Assembly (NCBI GenBank): GCA_019638675.1
Contig: JAHBTE010000001.1
Span: forward strand, 1,024,605-1,088,604
From: Fimbriimonadaceae bacterium
GTDB taxonomy: Bacteria > Armatimonadota > Fimbriimonadia > Fimbriimonadales > Fimbriimonadaceae
DNA: 64,000 nt
Reading direction: 5' to 3'
Part shown: piece by piece, positions 32,161 to 41,553 of the stretch
How the letters are laid out: every line of letters begins with the position of its first letter
Position numbering within the stretch: position 1 is the stretch's first letter
The notes under the pieces: generated by a model
Database searches by the model: none
What the model was told of the DNA's origin: nothing
The model's input: the letters and a program-made list of their open reading frames with translations, nothing else
Program-made: the position numbers and the translations under genes

Positions 32161-33589
32161 CCGAAACAGGCAATTTTGAAGTCAGCATTGCGATGACATC
32201 TTCGGCCGTGTAATCGGTTTGACCTTCTGGAATGTAGCGAGCAATTTTTACAAGATCGTTACCCGCGGTAACAAGAACAGGTTCATGAGTGCCGTCTTTC
32301 CTGGTTTGACCAAGGTCAACGGTGGACATGAGTCCATTACAAACGCACATCCGCCCTTCAGTGTCTTCAATCGAGCCACCCTTCTTTAGGTAGTCATCAA
32401 CCGGTTCTGCGGGGCATCGATAACCAATTTTTCCATCTTCTTGCTTGTAGCAAGTGCGAAGATAACCGAGGTCGCAAATTCTGGTGCGATTTTTGTAAGT
32501 TTCAATATCGCTCAGAGTGCCTTTGACCCGTGCGATTTTGAATGGGAATCCTGTGGGAGATGCCACAGCACTTGTATGGACTTCCACTTCACCAGCGAGA
32601 CATTGCCTGATGATTTCCGCCTTCATCGTTGGCTCGATTCCGCTTTCGTTGCAGAATGCGAATGCGGTTCCAACCTGAATTCCTTGAGCGCCGTTTTCGA
32701 GAGCGTGGTTCAGCATTTCTGGTTCACCGTAAGCTCCAGCAAGCCAGAAAGGCGCACCTAACGCCGCGAATGATGGCAGGTCGACTTCGTCCTTCGGCCC
32801 GTAAATCGGCTCGTTGTTTTCGTCCAGGGTAATTCCACCCCGAGGAGGTGCGTTGTGTCCGCCGGCGAGTGGCCCTTCAATCACAAATCCATCTACGGGA
32901 GGTGTGCACTTTTTGAGCAAGTTTTGCGCGAGAGCAGTGCTGCTAACAATCGCCAAGAAGAACGGTCGCTTGAGCGTATCAGTTGTCCATTCGCCAAGTT
33001 CTTTAGGATCAAATTGAGTTTCGTAAACTTCACCTGGGCCAGCACCAGTGACATCAATTCGGTACGAAGTCGAATTGAGTTGACTCAGAGAATCTAGAAC
33101 CGCTGGGATTTGGCGAGGGATACCAGCCCCCATCAAAACGTAATCAACTCCCGCGAGCATTGCGCCGAAAAGAGAAGGAACGTGGGGAAGCTGAATCTTC
33201 TCAAGCAGATTGATTCCAATCGGGTTCGAATGTCCGCGCTTAGCCAGCCAGACTTCGACAAAATTGGCAACAACGGTGAGTTCAAGCCACGGTTTGCCCG
33301 GATTCATATTAGGCATCGGGCGCGAAATAAACGGTTTTGAATCTGCCTTACCGCCCGGAACAAAATACTTGTTCCAAACTCGCTCGGCCATTTCTTTCAG
33401 TGGAAATGCGTCAAATGCGGCTCGTAAATCGCCGTTTGGATCACCTTGTTGGAGGCGTCGGGCGAGAACCAAATCCATTGCGGTGCCCGAAATTACGCCG
33501 AGGTTTCCTGTTTTGGCGACTGCGTTTGCGAGAACGTAGTTAGAGACAGACACTCCCATGCCGCCTTGGATAATCATGGGGTGTTTCAT
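32153..33589 (-). CDS. Nitronate monooxygenase-like flavoprotein (2-nitropropane dioxygenase family)
   Basis: A 478-residue FMN-dependent TIM-barrel protein. ATG 33589 gives MKHPMIIQGGMGVSVSNYVL, the standard family start; GTG 33604 is possible. Further landmarks are GVISGTAMDLVLARRL, LGINL-like SNPIGINLLEKIQ, VDYVLMGAGIPRQIPAVLD, FVIEGPLAGGHNAPPRGG, ALGAPFWLAGAYGEPE and GAQGIQVGTAFAFCNESG. The C-terminal 100 residues carry several cysteines (RICDLGYLRTCYKQ, YRCPAEP, RMCVCNG), an extension typical of the longer members found in several phyla. It oxidises nitronates or acts as an enoyl reductase-like enzyme; the natural substrate is uncertain. Confidence 0.86.
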   Translation of the reverse strand: MKHPMIIQGGMGVSVSNYVLANAVAKTGNLGVISGTAMDLVLARRLQQGDPNGDLRAAFDAFPLKEMAERVWNKYFVPGGKADSKPFISRPMPNMNPGKPWLELTVVANFVEVWLAKRGHSNPIGINLLEKIQLPHVPSLFGAMLAGVDYVLMGAGIPRQIPAVLDSLSQLNSTSYRIDVTGAGPGEVYETQFDPKELGEWTTDTLKRPFFLAIVSSTALAQNLLKKCTPPVDGFVIEGPLAGGHNAPPRGGITLDENNEPIYGPKDEVDLPSFAALGAPFWLAGAYGEPEMLNHALENGAQGIQVGTAFAFCNESGIEPTMKAEIIRQCLAGEVEVHTSAVASPTGFPFKIARVKGTLSDIETYKNRTRICDLGYLRTCYKQEDGKIGYRCPAEPVDDYLKKGGSIEDTEGRMCVCNGLMSTVDLGQTRKDGTHEPVLVTAGNDLVKIARYIPEGQTDYTAEDVIAMLTSKLPVSVS

Positions 33590-33688
33590 GGCCGAAATTG
33601 ACACTAGTGCAGTTTACTCGTTATGGTTCCAATTCAAGCGGGAATATGCATACTAAGGTTGTCTGGAAAATGCTGTACATATCTCGAA

Positions 33689-34387
33689 TTAAGATGGCCA
33701 CATGGTCATCAGCAGGATATTGTAAACAGTGTGGGCAATGATCGCGGGCCACAAGGAGCGAAACTGAATTCGGCTCCAAGCAAAAATAATTCCAAGCACA
33801 AAAATATCGATCAGCGGAAATAGCCCTTGATACAAATGATAAGAGGTGAAAGCTAAAGTTGACAGGAGTATTCCCACCCCGACTGAACGAGTGAAGTGAA
33901 CGAGATGTGTTTGCAAAATGCCACGAATCCCGATTTCCTCAACAAACGAGTTTGCAATCATTGCGGGAATTAAAATCACAGCCGCTAGACCCTTGGATTG
34001 CTGAAATAGTTGAGTGTTCAACCATGGCTGAGATTCGACTTGCGGATAAACACTATGTACTGCCCAATAAAAGTCGCCGTAAACATAGTAAGAAACGAAC
34101 ATAAGTGCCACAAGAATGCCTGCTTGCCAGAAATATTTTGGTAGTAGTTTCCCAAGGCCATGATCCGCCAATGACCAAGGTGACCTTGTAATGAGCACCC
34201 ATAGTATGGCTACAGCGCATAAGCACCGCATTAAAATATTGAAATTCGTCGTTAGGGGCGGCATATTTATAGCGTAATAGAAAGAAAAAATTGAGTCCAC
34301 GATACCGGGAGCGACGAGCAACGCCAGGATCGCAAGTATTTCAAGCCGCCTTTCTTTATTTAGATCAACAATAGGCGGAGGCTCCAT
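33689..34387 (-). CDS. CPBP-family intramembrane metalloprotease (CAAX protease-like)
   Basis: A 232-residue protein with about seven transmembrane helices. The start MEPPPIVDLNKERR (ATG 34387) is chosen because the longer frame from 34450 has no membrane-protein character. The active-site motifs are present: EEIGIRGILQTHL (EExxxR), a His in TSYHLYQGLF and a terminal HTVYN (HxxxN). Family members cut prenylated or bacteriocin-related peptides, or regulate anti-sigma factors. No peptide substrate gene is adjacent. It is divergent from the small membrane protein at 34439. Confidence 0.88.
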   Translation of the reverse strand: MEPPPIVDLNKERRLEILAILALLVAPGIVDSIFSFYYAINMPPLTTNFNILMRCLCAVAILWVLITRSPWSLADHGLGKLLPKYFWQAGILVALMFVSYYVYGDFYWAVHSVYPQVESQPWLNTQLFQQSKGLAAVILIPAMIANSFVEEIGIRGILQTHLVHFTRSVGVGILLSTLAFTSYHLYQGLFPLIDIFVLGIIFAWSRIQFRSLWPAIIAHTVYNILLMTMWPS

Positions 34388-34438
34388 ATTCAAGAGCCAT
34401 TTTAGACCGATACAGTTGATTTCGTGTACTTTAATTCC

Positions 34439-34705
34439 ATGAACGAACAAAAAGCGTTTTGGAAAGGATTCGTGCTGGCAAGTGGACTTGCAATTGTATT
34501 TGTGGCGGGCAGGGTAAGTGCAGCCCCAGATAAAGAAACGGTTGATGATGTTTCGAGAGCAATCGAAAGTATGACCAGGGAAGTGGATGGCATCGGTGAC
34601 AGCTTAAACTCAATTAAAGGCGATATTTCTCATGTGCGAAGTTACGGTATTCCCGTTCAAGTAGAAAATAAATCTGGTACGCGATTACGAACTGAGGCTA
34701 AGTAA
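34439..34705 (+). CDS. Hypothetical membrane-anchored coiled-coil protein
   Basis: An 88-residue protein (ATG 34439; the longer frame from 34424 is unlikely). It starts MNEQKAFWKGFVLASGLAIV with a hydrophobic segment ending in VAGRVSA, possibly a signal peptide cut after SAA. A heptad-like helix follows (VDDVSRAIESMTREVDGIGD, SLNSIKGDISHVRSYG). The short tail is basic. It is probably a small periplasmic or membrane-bound helical protein. No family is recognised. A terminator lies 7 nt after its stop. Confidence 0.6.
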   Translation: MNEQKAFWKGFVLASGLAIVFVAGRVSAAPDKETVDDVSRAIESMTREVDGIGDSLNSIKGDISHVRSYGIPVQVENKSGTRLRTEAK

Positions 34706-34711
34706 AGCAAT

Positions 34712-34742
34712 ACCACCCCGACAATCAGTCGGGGTGGTTATT
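34712..34742. terminator. Hairpin terminator between convergent genes
   Basis: An 11-bp perfect stem (ACCACCCCGAC / GTCGGGGTGGT) with a 5-nt loop between the gene ending at 34705 and the PEP-CTERM gene ending at 34760. The T-tract is short, so it may be a weak or bidirectional terminator. Confidence 0.75.
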
Positions 34743-34759
34743 GGAGGTTCAGGGTTAGA

Positions 34760-35473
34760 TCAAACCTTTCGTTTTCGTCGTGCTAGTGCTGCTAATCCAA
34801 GTCCGAGCGCAACCATGGTTGCTGGTTCTGGAACTGCAGAAACATTGGTGATAGTGATGTCGTTTCCAGTTGGAAGATCAAGACCGATCGCGATTCCTTG
34901 GATATCGGCAAAATTCACACCACTGCCTTGGAAGATCACAAATGATGAGAAGTCTGCGTAAAAACTTCCGTTTCCTGCGGCAATAGGGGTGAACAGGACT
35001 GAATTGACGTTGAAGTTGCTATCCCAAACTTCAATATAAAGCTCGGTGCTACTTTGGTCGTTATTGATGTAATCCACGCGGATGCCAGCTTCAGTTGTGA
35101 GATCAACTCCAAGGCCAAAGAAATTGCTGCGAGAGAGAAGGCCCGGCCCTGAGTTAGCTGCGTTGATCACTCTTCCGGCCCAAACTACAAATGCTTGACC
35201 GTCAACCCCTGATCCTGCTTCTATGAACAGATTGCCTGGAGTTGCTGCACTTACTTCTGTTGAAATTGGTCGAACCAAAGGATTGCCAAAAAATCGATGG
35301 TCAACGTAGCGATGACCTCCTAAAGCACCAGCAGCGGCAGTATCGTAATAGAAACCGCTAGTTGTTGAACCTGAGTTAAAACCACTTGTGAAGTCGTCAA
35401 TCAAAATCGTTGCGTGGGCAGTTGATGCAACCGCACCCAAAACAAAAACCAGTAGTCCAGTTCGAATTTTCAT
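34760..35473 (-). CDS. PEP-CTERM sorting-signal exoprotein
   Basis: A 237-residue secreted protein. The signal peptide is MKIRTGLLVFVLGAVASTAHA. The body is rich in Ser, Thr, Gly, Asn and beta-strands, with few charged residues. It ends with AVPEPATMVALGLGLAALAR then RKRKV, the PEP motif, hydrophobic helix and basic tail recognised by exosortase. It should be processed and moved to the cell surface or an extracellular matrix. No exosortase gene lies in the window. The body has a CBM-like sandwich pattern (ILIDDFTSGFNSG start, ELYIEVWDSNFNVNSVLF) but no catalytic site that I can see. Confidence 0.88.
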   Translation of the reverse strand: MKIRTGLLVFVLGAVASTAHATILIDDFTSGFNSGSTTSGFYYDTAAAGALGGHRYVDHRFFGNPLVRPISTEVSAATPGNLFIEAGSGVDGQAFVVWAGRVINAANSGPGLLSRSNFFGLGVDLTTEAGIRVDYINNDQSSTELYIEVWDSNFNVNSVLFTPIAAGNGSFYADFSSFVIFQGSGVNFADIQGIAIGLDLPTGNDITITNVSAVPEPATMVALGLGLAALARRKRKV

Positions 35474-35614
35474 TATCAACCTCTCATAGTTACTTTATCA
35501 GATTCAAGTTAAGAATGCTTGAAGTCCGTGGATCGGAAAGCATTACTGGTATTTTTGCAGGGAAGATCTTTGTCAAGACGCTGATTTCGTTAGTGCTGCG
35601 GGTACGAGATTGAG

Positions 35615-35863
35615 CTAAAACTTGCCACAGCGGAGCTGGCGGGTGAGCTGAGCGAAGTCGAAGAATTTGCGGCCATCGCTGCTGGGCTGGATGGTGTTAC
35701 CTTGCCAAACGATTTCGCCTTGCCAAGTGTTATCGTCGGCGGAGATGTTGCCGCGCTTTTTGTGGACGAGTGCGATGAGGACGGATTTGCCTTCGAATGG
35801 TGTATTGATGGCGATGGTGAGGTGCCTAGCGGTGACTAAGATAGCCAGTGATCCAAATGTCAC
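35615..35863 (-). CDS. Possible small hypothetical protein
   Basis: An 82-codon frame beginning with GTG and lacking an obvious ribosome-binding site. The second half (ADDNTWQGEIVWQGNTIQ, then RKFFDFAQLTRQL) has the cadence of small conserved proteins with a TWQG-x-V/I-x-W core and a FRS-x-LEL-like helix, which I recall from Clostridia. This is a weak resemblance. The flanking genes are on the same strand, so it could be the end of that transcript. It may also be a decayed fragment. Low confidence. Confidence 0.35.
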   Translation of the reverse strand: MTFGSLAILVTARHLTIAINTPFEGKSVLIALVHKKRGNISADDNTWQGEIVWQGNTIQPSSDGRKFFDFAQLTRQLRCGKF

Positions 35864-35881
35864 TTTTACAGAGTATCGAGG

Positions 35882-36604
35882 TTAGGGGAGCACCTTATTA
35901 ATGTGAGGAATAACTTTATCACTAAAAAGTGCAAGAACTTGTCCTGCAAGTACGGCGTCTTTTGAAAAGTCCTTCATTATGCCCCAGCTTCTCTTTACGG
36001 CTTCACGAATTGTGTCTTGATCAAAATCGCTTCGTCCCTTAAATCTGGAGGTTAGGTTGGCTATATCTATTAAAGCATCGGAAATAGCTTCCGAGCCTAC
36101 GAGGCGATACCGAGCTATAAAGAGCCGGAGGATCATAATGTATTCGAGGGCAAATCTAAAGTTATCGCCCTTGAGGACTTTCCTTAAATCTTCTTCCAGA
36201 CTATCAAGTGCCTCACTGAGATCAGACATCTTTTCTGAATCAAATGTGACCTCCTCAAGGGTTATATATTTAGATAAAAGCCTAATTTTGTGAGAAGATT
36301 GCCGGACTGCTTCTCGCATTACGGGAGTTGTATTCACTGCAAGCTGACTCGGTCGTGAAATTTCCCTTAAGGGCCCGATTACAGCATTGGCATCTTCACT
36401 ACTGTGATCATTAGCAATGAGAGACTCATAAAGATAATTTATGTTCTCATTTACGGCATTCAACCCGGTGAGCAATTCTTGATCTTTGACTACAGAGTCT
36501 TCCGCCTGGCAAAAAACGCGTTGCCAATGATTAATGAGCGGCTGATTTGAGATATCTTCCAAAAATGCTTCTAACGTATTGTTTAGTAGGTCTAGACGAT
36601 TCAC
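35882..36604 (-). CDS. Hypothetical alpha-helical protein downstream of lepA
   Basis: A 240-residue, almost entirely helical protein without membrane segments or cysteine pairs (one Cys). It starts MNRLDLLNNTLEAFLEDISN and includes SEKMSDLSEALDSLEEDLRK and a C-terminal DAVLAGQVLALFSDKVIPHI. The composition is more AT-rich than its neighbours. It starts 10 nt after the lepA stop on the same strand, so it is co-transcribed with lepA. I do not recognise a family. The helical make-up would fit an adaptor or immunity-like protein, but this is not supported by any motif. Confidence 0.6.
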   Translation of the reverse strand: MNRLDLLNNTLEAFLEDISNQPLINHWQRVFCQAEDSVVKDQELLTGLNAVNENINYLYESLIANDHSSEDANAVIGPLREISRPSQLAVNTTPVMREAVRQSSHKIRLLSKYITLEEVTFDSEKMSDLSEALDSLEEDLRKVLKGDNFRFALEYIMILRLFIARYRLVGSEAISDALIDIANLTSRFKGRSDFDQDTIREAVKRSWGIMKDFSKDAVLAGQVLALFSDKVIPHINKVLP

Positions 36605-36613
36605 CCCGATATT

Positions 36614-38410
36614 TTACTCAGCAACTTTGAGAACACTCAAAAAGGCTTCTTGCGGGACTTCGATCGAGCCGATGTTCTTCATGCGCTTTTTCCCTTTCTT
36701 CTGCTTCTCAAGAAGCTTGCGCTTTCGTGAAACGTCGCCGCCGTAGCACTTGGCTATGACGTTTTTACGGAACGGCTTAATCACGTCGGCAGAAATGATC
36801 TTTGCGCCGATCGCCGCCTGAATTTTGACTTCGTACTGCTGCCTCGGAACAACTTTGCGGAGTTGTTCCACAATGGCCTTGCCACGCTGGTAGCTGAACT
36901 GCCGGTTGACAATAAAACTGAGCGCATCTACCGCATCGCCATTGAGCAGAATATCTACCTTGACCAAATCTGACTGCTGGTAGCCGTCGAATTCGTAGTC
37001 GAAACTCGCATAGCCTTTGGTGGAGGATTTGAGTTTGTCGAAGAAGTCGAGCAGGATTTCGCCGAGCGGCAAAGTGTAGTACACCATCGCCCGAGTGGGA
37101 GTGATGTATTCCGTGCGTTTGTAAACCCCGCGCCGGTCTTGGCAGAGGGTCATTACAGCGCCGACCCATTCGTTCGGAGCCATGATCGTGGCGCTGACTA
37201 CTGGTTCTTCGATGCTTGCGATGTGGTTGCTAGGAGGCAGTTCCGATGGGTTTGAAATATGAAGCATCGCTCCATCGGTCTTGAAAACGTGGTAGTCAAC
37301 GCTCGGGGCCGTGAGGATGAGGTCAAGATCGAATTCTCGCTCAAGCCGCTCCCGCATGATGTCCATGTGAAGCAAACCAAGGAATCCGCAACGGAACCCA
37401 AATCCTAGCGCGGCGGATGTTTCTGGCTCGTATTCAAGCGAAGCATCGTTGAGTTGAAGCTTTTGAATCGCGTCGCGTAGGTCTTCGTATTGGTCGCTAT
37501 CGGTGGGATATAGCCCGCAGTAGACCATTGATTTGGCTTTGCGGTAACCAGGAAGCGGAATCTCTGCCGGGTTTTCGGCTTGAGTAATCGTATCACCGAC
37601 ACTTGCATCGCCGATGGTTTTGATCGCACCGGTTAGAAATCCAACTTCGCCGGTTTCGAGTGAGAGTCCTCGTTCCAATCGGGGACGGAAAACGCCGACT
37701 TCGTCCACATCAAACGCTTTGCCTGTGGACATCATCTTGATCTTGTCGCCAGGTTTGACGGCTCCGTCAATTACGCGGCAGTAGGCGACTGCGCCTTGGT
37801 AGGTATCAAAGTGGCTATCGAAAATGAGTGCTCTGAGGGGAGCTTTTGAATCGCCTTTCGGAGCAGGAACTCGCTCGACAACCGCTTCCAAAATGTCTTG
37901 AATCCCCATCCCAGTTTTTGCCGAACAAGGAATCGCCTCGCTGGCATCAATCATCAGAGTGCCTTCGATCTCATCCTTTGCCATTTCGAGGTCGGCATGG
38001 GGAAGATCCATCTTGTTCACCACGGGGATGATTTCAAGGTTCTGGTTCATCGCCATGTTGGCATTGGCGATGGTTTGAGCTTCAACGCCTTGTGTGCTAT
38101 CAACAATTAAGATCGCGCCTTCGCATGCATAAAGCGCACGTGAGACTTCGTAAGTGAAGTCAACATGGCCGGGCGTATCGATCAAATTGAATTGGTATGT
38201 TTGACCATCTTTTGCCGTGTATTCCATCCGCACGGCGGTCATTTTGATGGTGATGCCACGTTCCCGCTCCAGTTCCATCGTGTCGAGCATCTGCTCTTGG
38301 GCGGTTCCACGCACGGCTCCGCAAAACTCAAGAATTCGATCTGCAAGTGTGGACTTGCCGTGATCGATGTGAGCAATGATACAGAAATTGCGGATGCGAG
38401 ATTGATCCAT
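36614..38410 (-). CDS. lepA: Elongation factor 4 (LepA)
   Basis: A 598-residue translational GTPase of normal length. G1 is [15 protein letters not shown], switch [12 protein letters not shown]3 [11 protein letters not shown]4 [11 protein letters not shown] and G5 [12 protein letters not shown]4-specific features are present: the missing domain IV, and the C-terminal domain ending in [40 protein letters not shown]. LepA back-translocates or remodels ribosomes and aids initiation and biogenesis, binding as GTP form. It is followed at 10 nt by a gene for an unknown helical protein. Confidence 0.97.
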   Translation of the reverse strand: MDQSRIRNFCIIAHIDHGKSTLADRILEFCGAVRGTAQEQMLDTMELERERGITIKMTAVRMEYTAKDGQTYQFNLIDTPGHVDFTYEVSRALYACEGAILIVDSTQGVEAQTIANANMAMNQNLEIIPVVNKMDLPHADLEMAKDEIEGTLMIDASEAIPCSAKTGMGIQDILEAVVERVPAPKGDSKAPLRALIFDSHFDTYQGAVAYCRVIDGAVKPGDKIKMMSTGKAFDVDEVGVFRPRLERGLSLETGEVGFLTGAIKTIGDASVGDTITQAENPAEIPLPGYRKAKSMVYCGLYPTDSDQYEDLRDAIQKLQLNDASLEYEPETSAALGFGFRCGFLGLLHMDIMRERLEREFDLDLILTAPSVDYHVFKTDGAMLHISNPSELPPSNHIASIEEPVVSATIMAPNEWVGAVMTLCQDRRGVYKRTEYITPTRAMVYYTLPLGEILLDFFDKLKSSTKGYASFDYEFDGYQQSDLVKVDILLNGDAVDALSFIVNRQFSYQRGKAIVEQLRKVVPRQQYEVKIQAAIGAKIISADVIKPFRKNVIAKCYGGDVSRKRKLLEKQKKGKKRMKNIGSIEVPQEAFLSVLKVAE

Positions 38411-38496
38411 AGGGGTTTGCGTGGGCCGGGGTGGATTTTACTCGCTGGAATCAATCCACCCAGGGTACGCAACACAAGCCTATGGGCCGTTAGAAT

Positions 38497-40017
38497 CTAC
38501 TGCCACAAAGCCAGTTCTTCGGGAGAAGCATGTGAAGCAACTAAATCTGCATTTGCAGACTCTTTCAGCTTTTCGTAATGCATTTTCGCGTCTTCGAAGC
38601 TCATGGTTGGATTTGAGTGCTTCAATCCCTTTGCGGCAAGCATGATATCAAACAAGGTCGTATTCTTAGTTAGTCCAGCGGCAAATCCATTGCCTGGCCC
38701 GACTGCCGTAAGCATCACGTGCTCCGAGGTGTGGTTACCGCTAGTCCATGTGATCTTCGAGTGATTGCCAAGAACCATCGCGAGCGTGCTGCTGAAACTT
38801 CGTTGGAATTCCGAAAGGCCAAACGCGTACTTATTTGAGAGTGCGCCAGTAATCGCTGCCGCCTCTTCCGATTTAAGCTGGAAGCCAAGGCGATTCTCAA
38901 TTACATCTTGAACCAACTTGTCGCTTGGAGTTTTTCCGAGGTCGTTTTGGATGACGCCGTACGTGGCTTTCATTCCCATGACTGAGTGCAGACCTGCGGT
39001 GCTATCAAAGTATTCGTCGCCCGCTCCATTCAAAGAAGGGCCGCCCGTTGCATGGTCGGATGTGATGATTACGAGGGTTTCACCATCTTTGAGAGCGAAA
39101 TCAACTGCGACTTTGACTGCATCTTCAAATGCGAGTTGGTCGTAAAGCATCGCCGCTACGTCGTTGGCGTGTCCACCATGATCTACCTTGCCGCCTTCAA
39201 TTTGTAATAGAAATCCGTTTGGTGAATCCTTTAAATTATTGATTGCGATTGAGGCCATTTCTGCAAGCGTCGGCACAGATTTGCGCAAGGCTTCATCATT
39301 GTTGCGGTCGATCGTAAAGGGTAGGTGGCTGTCACTAAAAATTCCGAGCAATTTATCGCCACGCCAGCCCATCACTTCATCTCGTGACTTTGCGATTTTG
39401 TATCCTGATTTTTGGTAATCGGTGTATACATCTTTCTTATCTTTGCGCTTTTCAGCGGAAAAGTTTTTATCGCCTCCGCCCATCAGGATGCTCACTCCGG
39501 CATCAATGTATTTTTCGGCAATTCCCGGTTCGTCGTCGCGTCGCATTGAGTTGACAGCAAAACCAGCGGGAGTAGCATGCGTCATGGTTGTTGTTGTCAC
39601 CAAGCCACACTTCACTCCCGCCGAACTCATGAGGCTCGTGAGAGTTCGCAGCTTAGTTCCGTCCGGGAATACGTTGACTTGACCGTTCCAAATGCGTCGC
39701 CCACTGCCCCAGGTTGAACTTGCGGCGGAAGAGTCCGTAACGATTGAACTGAGAGATCGTGTTTCTTCCAGGCCGTTGACCGCGAAATCTTGCTCCATCA
39801 ACCATGCCCAGTACGATTGCTTCCCGTAGATCATCTGGTGTAGTTGGTCAGCCATCGAAAGGGTTTGCATTGCCATGCCATCCACAACGCAGAAAATGAT
39901 GTTCTTGACTTGCTTAGGTTTGTGTTCTGGAATGATAGGGATGCCACTGATTCCAAATGCCGAGGCGGCAGCACCTGTTAAACCAGCACCAATCAAAGAA
40001 CGTCGCGAAAGCTTCAT
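38497..40017 (-). CDS. Alkaline phosphatase (PhoA family), Tat-exported
   Basis: A 506-residue protein with a Tat signal (KLSRRSLIGAGLTGAAASAF). It has the PhoA-type active site: IIFCVVDGMAM, the nucleophile region VTDSSAASSTW (Ser96 after Asp95), HATPAGFAVNS, GGGDKNF, QIEGGKVDHGGHANDVAAM and LVIITSDHATGG, which hold the two zinc ions and magnesium, and a C-terminal HTSEHVMLTAVGPG. The enzyme hydrolyses phosphomonoesters outside the cytoplasm, folded with metals before export. No PhoB box was identified. It lies upstream of lepA on the same strand with an 86-nt gap, probably as a separate unit. Confidence 0.94.
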   Translation of the reverse strand: MKLSRRSLIGAGLTGAAASAFGISGIPIIPEHKPKQVKNIIFCVVDGMAMQTLSMADQLHQMIYGKQSYWAWLMEQDFAVNGLEETRSLSSIVTDSSAASSTWGSGRRIWNGQVNVFPDGTKLRTLTSLMSSAGVKCGLVTTTTMTHATPAGFAVNSMRRDDEPGIAEKYIDAGVSILMGGGDKNFSAEKRKDKKDVYTDYQKSGYKIAKSRDEVMGWRGDKLLGIFSDSHLPFTIDRNNDEALRKSVPTLAEMASIAINNLKDSPNGFLLQIEGGKVDHGGHANDVAAMLYDQLAFEDAVKVAVDFALKDGETLVIITSDHATGGPSLNGAGDEYFDSTAGLHSVMGMKATYGVIQNDLGKTPSDKLVQDVIENRLGFQLKSEEAAAITGALSNKYAFGLSEFQRSFSSTLAMVLGNHSKITWTSGNHTSEHVMLTAVGPGNGFAAGLTKNTTLFDIMLAAKGLKHSNPTMSFEDAKMHYEKLKESANADLVASHASPEELALWQ

Positions 40018-40111
40018 GAAATGAGTCTACTCGCATCGCGTTTGATTGTTAAGGGTGTATCTGGCGCGTTATTCAGATCTTAACGATGAGACTTTGCGTA
40101 AACTTTGTCCT

Positions 40112-40615
40112 GTGGAAATAATCATCCGGAGGTGGACGGAAAATGACGATCCCGTCGCCCTAACGGAAATGATCCACCGGGCTTACAGCCAATTAGCCAA
40201 TCAGGGACTGAATTACATCGCGACTAACCAGAGCGTGGAGACAACTATGGAGCGATTAGCCGAAGGAGAAAGTTGGTGTGCCGTAGTGGATGGGCACGTA
40301 GTTGGCACAGTTACGATTTTCGCACCCGGTGAGCAAACTGGCTGTAACTACTATCGAAACGAACGACCATGCGCATTTGGTCAGTTCGCGATAGAACCGA
40401 TTCACCAGGGAAAAGGAATCGGCAAATTACTTTTAGATGTAGCAGAACGTCGTGGTCGAGAATGGGGAGCAACGACGTTAGCTTGTGATACAAGTGAACT
40501 AGCCCACGATCTGATTTCGATGTATCGAAAATGGGGATTTGAGATCGTTGGGGAAGCAGATTGGCGTCCTTCGGTCAATTACAAAAGTGTGATCTTAGGT
40601 CGCCCAATAAAATGA
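40112..40615 (+). CDS. GNAT-family N-acetyltransferase
   Basis: About 167 residues from GTG 40112; the frame is open to TTG 40046 and the start is uncertain. It shows the GNAT pattern: EIIIRRWTENDDPVALTEMI at the N-terminus, AVVDGHVVGTVTIFAPG (beta strands 2-4), the acetyl-CoA loop FAIEPIHQGKGIGKLLLDVA (Q/R-x-x-G-x-G/A type), and the late LISMYRKWGFEIVGEADW. The donor is acetyl-CoA; the acceptor is unknown. It is divergent from the alkaline phosphatase gene and convergent with the two cytochrome genes. Confidence 0.85.
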   Translation: MEIIIRRWTENDDPVALTEMIHRAYSQLANQGLNYIATNQSVETTMERLAEGESWCAVVDGHVVGTVTIFAPGEQTGCNYYRNERPCAFGQFAIEPIHQGKGIGKLLLDVAERRGREWGATTLACDTSELAHDLISMYRKWGFEIVGEADWRPSVNYKSVILGRPIK

Positions 40616-40640
40616 CACCCCCAACTAAAAGTTGGAGGTG
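40616..40640. terminator. Hairpin between the GNAT and cytochrome genes
   Basis: An imperfect 10-bp stem (CACCCCCAAC / GTTGGAGGTG, one mismatch). Read leftwards it is followed by a T-rich run (TCATTTTATT), so it mainly terminates the cytochrome operon. Confidence 0.6.
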
Positions 40641-40660
40641 CCGTAAACGAAATTTCTTGA

Positions 40661-41065
40661 TTAATCGTTTTTCGCGCCAGCATCTACCCATGCGGCGATG
40701 GTAGCAACATCCTCAGCGGAGAGAGCATCGTTCTTATCAGGTGGCATTTGTTTAGCACCGTCGCCAGTAAGAACCTTGACGATCATGCTTTCGGAGCTTT
40801 TGCCCGCCACAAAGGCTGGTTCTTTCCCGTCGTGAATTCCTTTGGCGAGGCCGTCGTATGACTCTAGGTTCAGCCCTTCAGCTGGCTTGTCGCCCGAGTG
40901 ACAACTCACGCAGTTTTTTGTGAGGATCGGTTGTACGTTTGCGCTAAAGGTTTTAGCGGCAGATGCCGTGCCTGAATCAGGAGCAGCTTCAGGTTCTGGC
41001 TGTTGAGCACAAGCCACCAAAGAAAAAATTCCGGCGGCAATGAGGAGAGGCGTAGTGTTCTTCAT
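40661..41065 (-). CDS. c-type cytochrome lipoprotein (planctomycete-type cytochrome domain)
   Basis: A 134-residue lipoprotein (lipobox LVAC, Cys at 19; mature start CAQQPEPEAAPD). It has one haem c site CVSCHSGDKPAEGLNLESYD and a distal Met region KQMPPDKNDALSAEDV, with IAAWVDAGAK at the end. This is the PSCyt1-type short cytochrome frequently associated with surface proteins. It would be an electron carrier or haem-binding protein in the periplasm. It is followed in the operon order by nothing, and preceded by the similar gene at 41067 with a one-base gap. Confidence 0.88.
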   Translation of the reverse strand: MKNTTPLLIAAGIFSLVACAQQPEPEAAPDSGTASAAKTFSANVQPILTKNCVSCHSGDKPAEGLNLESYDGLAKGIHDGKEPAFVAGKSSESMIVKVLTGDGAKQMPPDKNDALSAEDVATIAAWVDAGAKND

Positions 41066-41066
41066 A

Positions 41067-41450
41067 TTAATTCTTCAGTGCTCCTTGATCAATCCACTTC
41101 GCAATCAGCGAAATATTTGCGTCGGTTAGAGCAGGGCTTCGGCCGGGAGGCATCTTGCTTCCACCGGGCAGGCCCTTGATCGCTTTATACAAAACGCTTT
41201 CCGCGCTTTTGCCTGCGACAACCACCTTGCCGAATCGAGTGCCTTTCATCAAACCCTCGTGGGTGCTCAGGTCAAGGCCCTTAGAAGCGCGGTCACCCGA
41301 GTGGCAACGCAGACAACTTTGCTTGATGATCGGTTGAATTTCTTTAGCAAAACTCACTTTGGTTTCTTCTTGAACCTTGGTTTGCACAGGACTGATGCTT
41401 GCCGACGTTCCCAACAATGCGGCGGCCAAACAGAAAAGAGCAGTTTTCAT
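41067..41450 (-). CDS. c-type cytochrome (planctomycete-type cytochrome domain)
   Basis: A 127-residue exported protein (signal MKTALFCLAAALLGTSASI) with one haem site, CLRCHSGDRASKGLDLSTHE, and a distal Met in GSKMPPGRSPALTDANIS, ending LIAKWIDQGALKN. It is a clear paralogue of the downstream gene product (shared AKEIQPIIKQSC / SANVQPILTKNC, and VVAGKSAESVLYK / FVAGKSSESMIVK). The pair is probably co-translated. It lacks the lipobox of its partner, so it may be soluble. A c-type cytochrome maturation system must exist elsewhere. Confidence 0.88.
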   Translation of the reverse strand: MKTALFCLAAALLGTSASISPVQTKVQEETKVSFAKEIQPIIKQSCLRCHSGDRASKGLDLSTHEGLMKGTRFGKVVVAGKSAESVLYKAIKGLPGGSKMPPGRSPALTDANISLIAKWIDQGALKN

Positions 41451-41507
41451 AACGCGTTACCCATTGTAACGAATTAAGCTAGAAAAGAGTTCAACAAATT
41501 AGTCAAC

Positions 41508-41542
41508 AAAAATCCTGGTGACATATTTGTCACCAGGATTTT
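41508..41542 (-). terminator. Rho-independent terminator
   Basis: A 15-bp perfect stem (AAAATCCTGGTGACA / TGTCACCAGGATTTT) with a 4-nt loop, between the saccharopine dehydrogenase-like gene and the cytochrome pair. It ends the transcript of the former. Confidence 0.88.
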
Positions 41543-41553
41543 ACGAAGCTGGC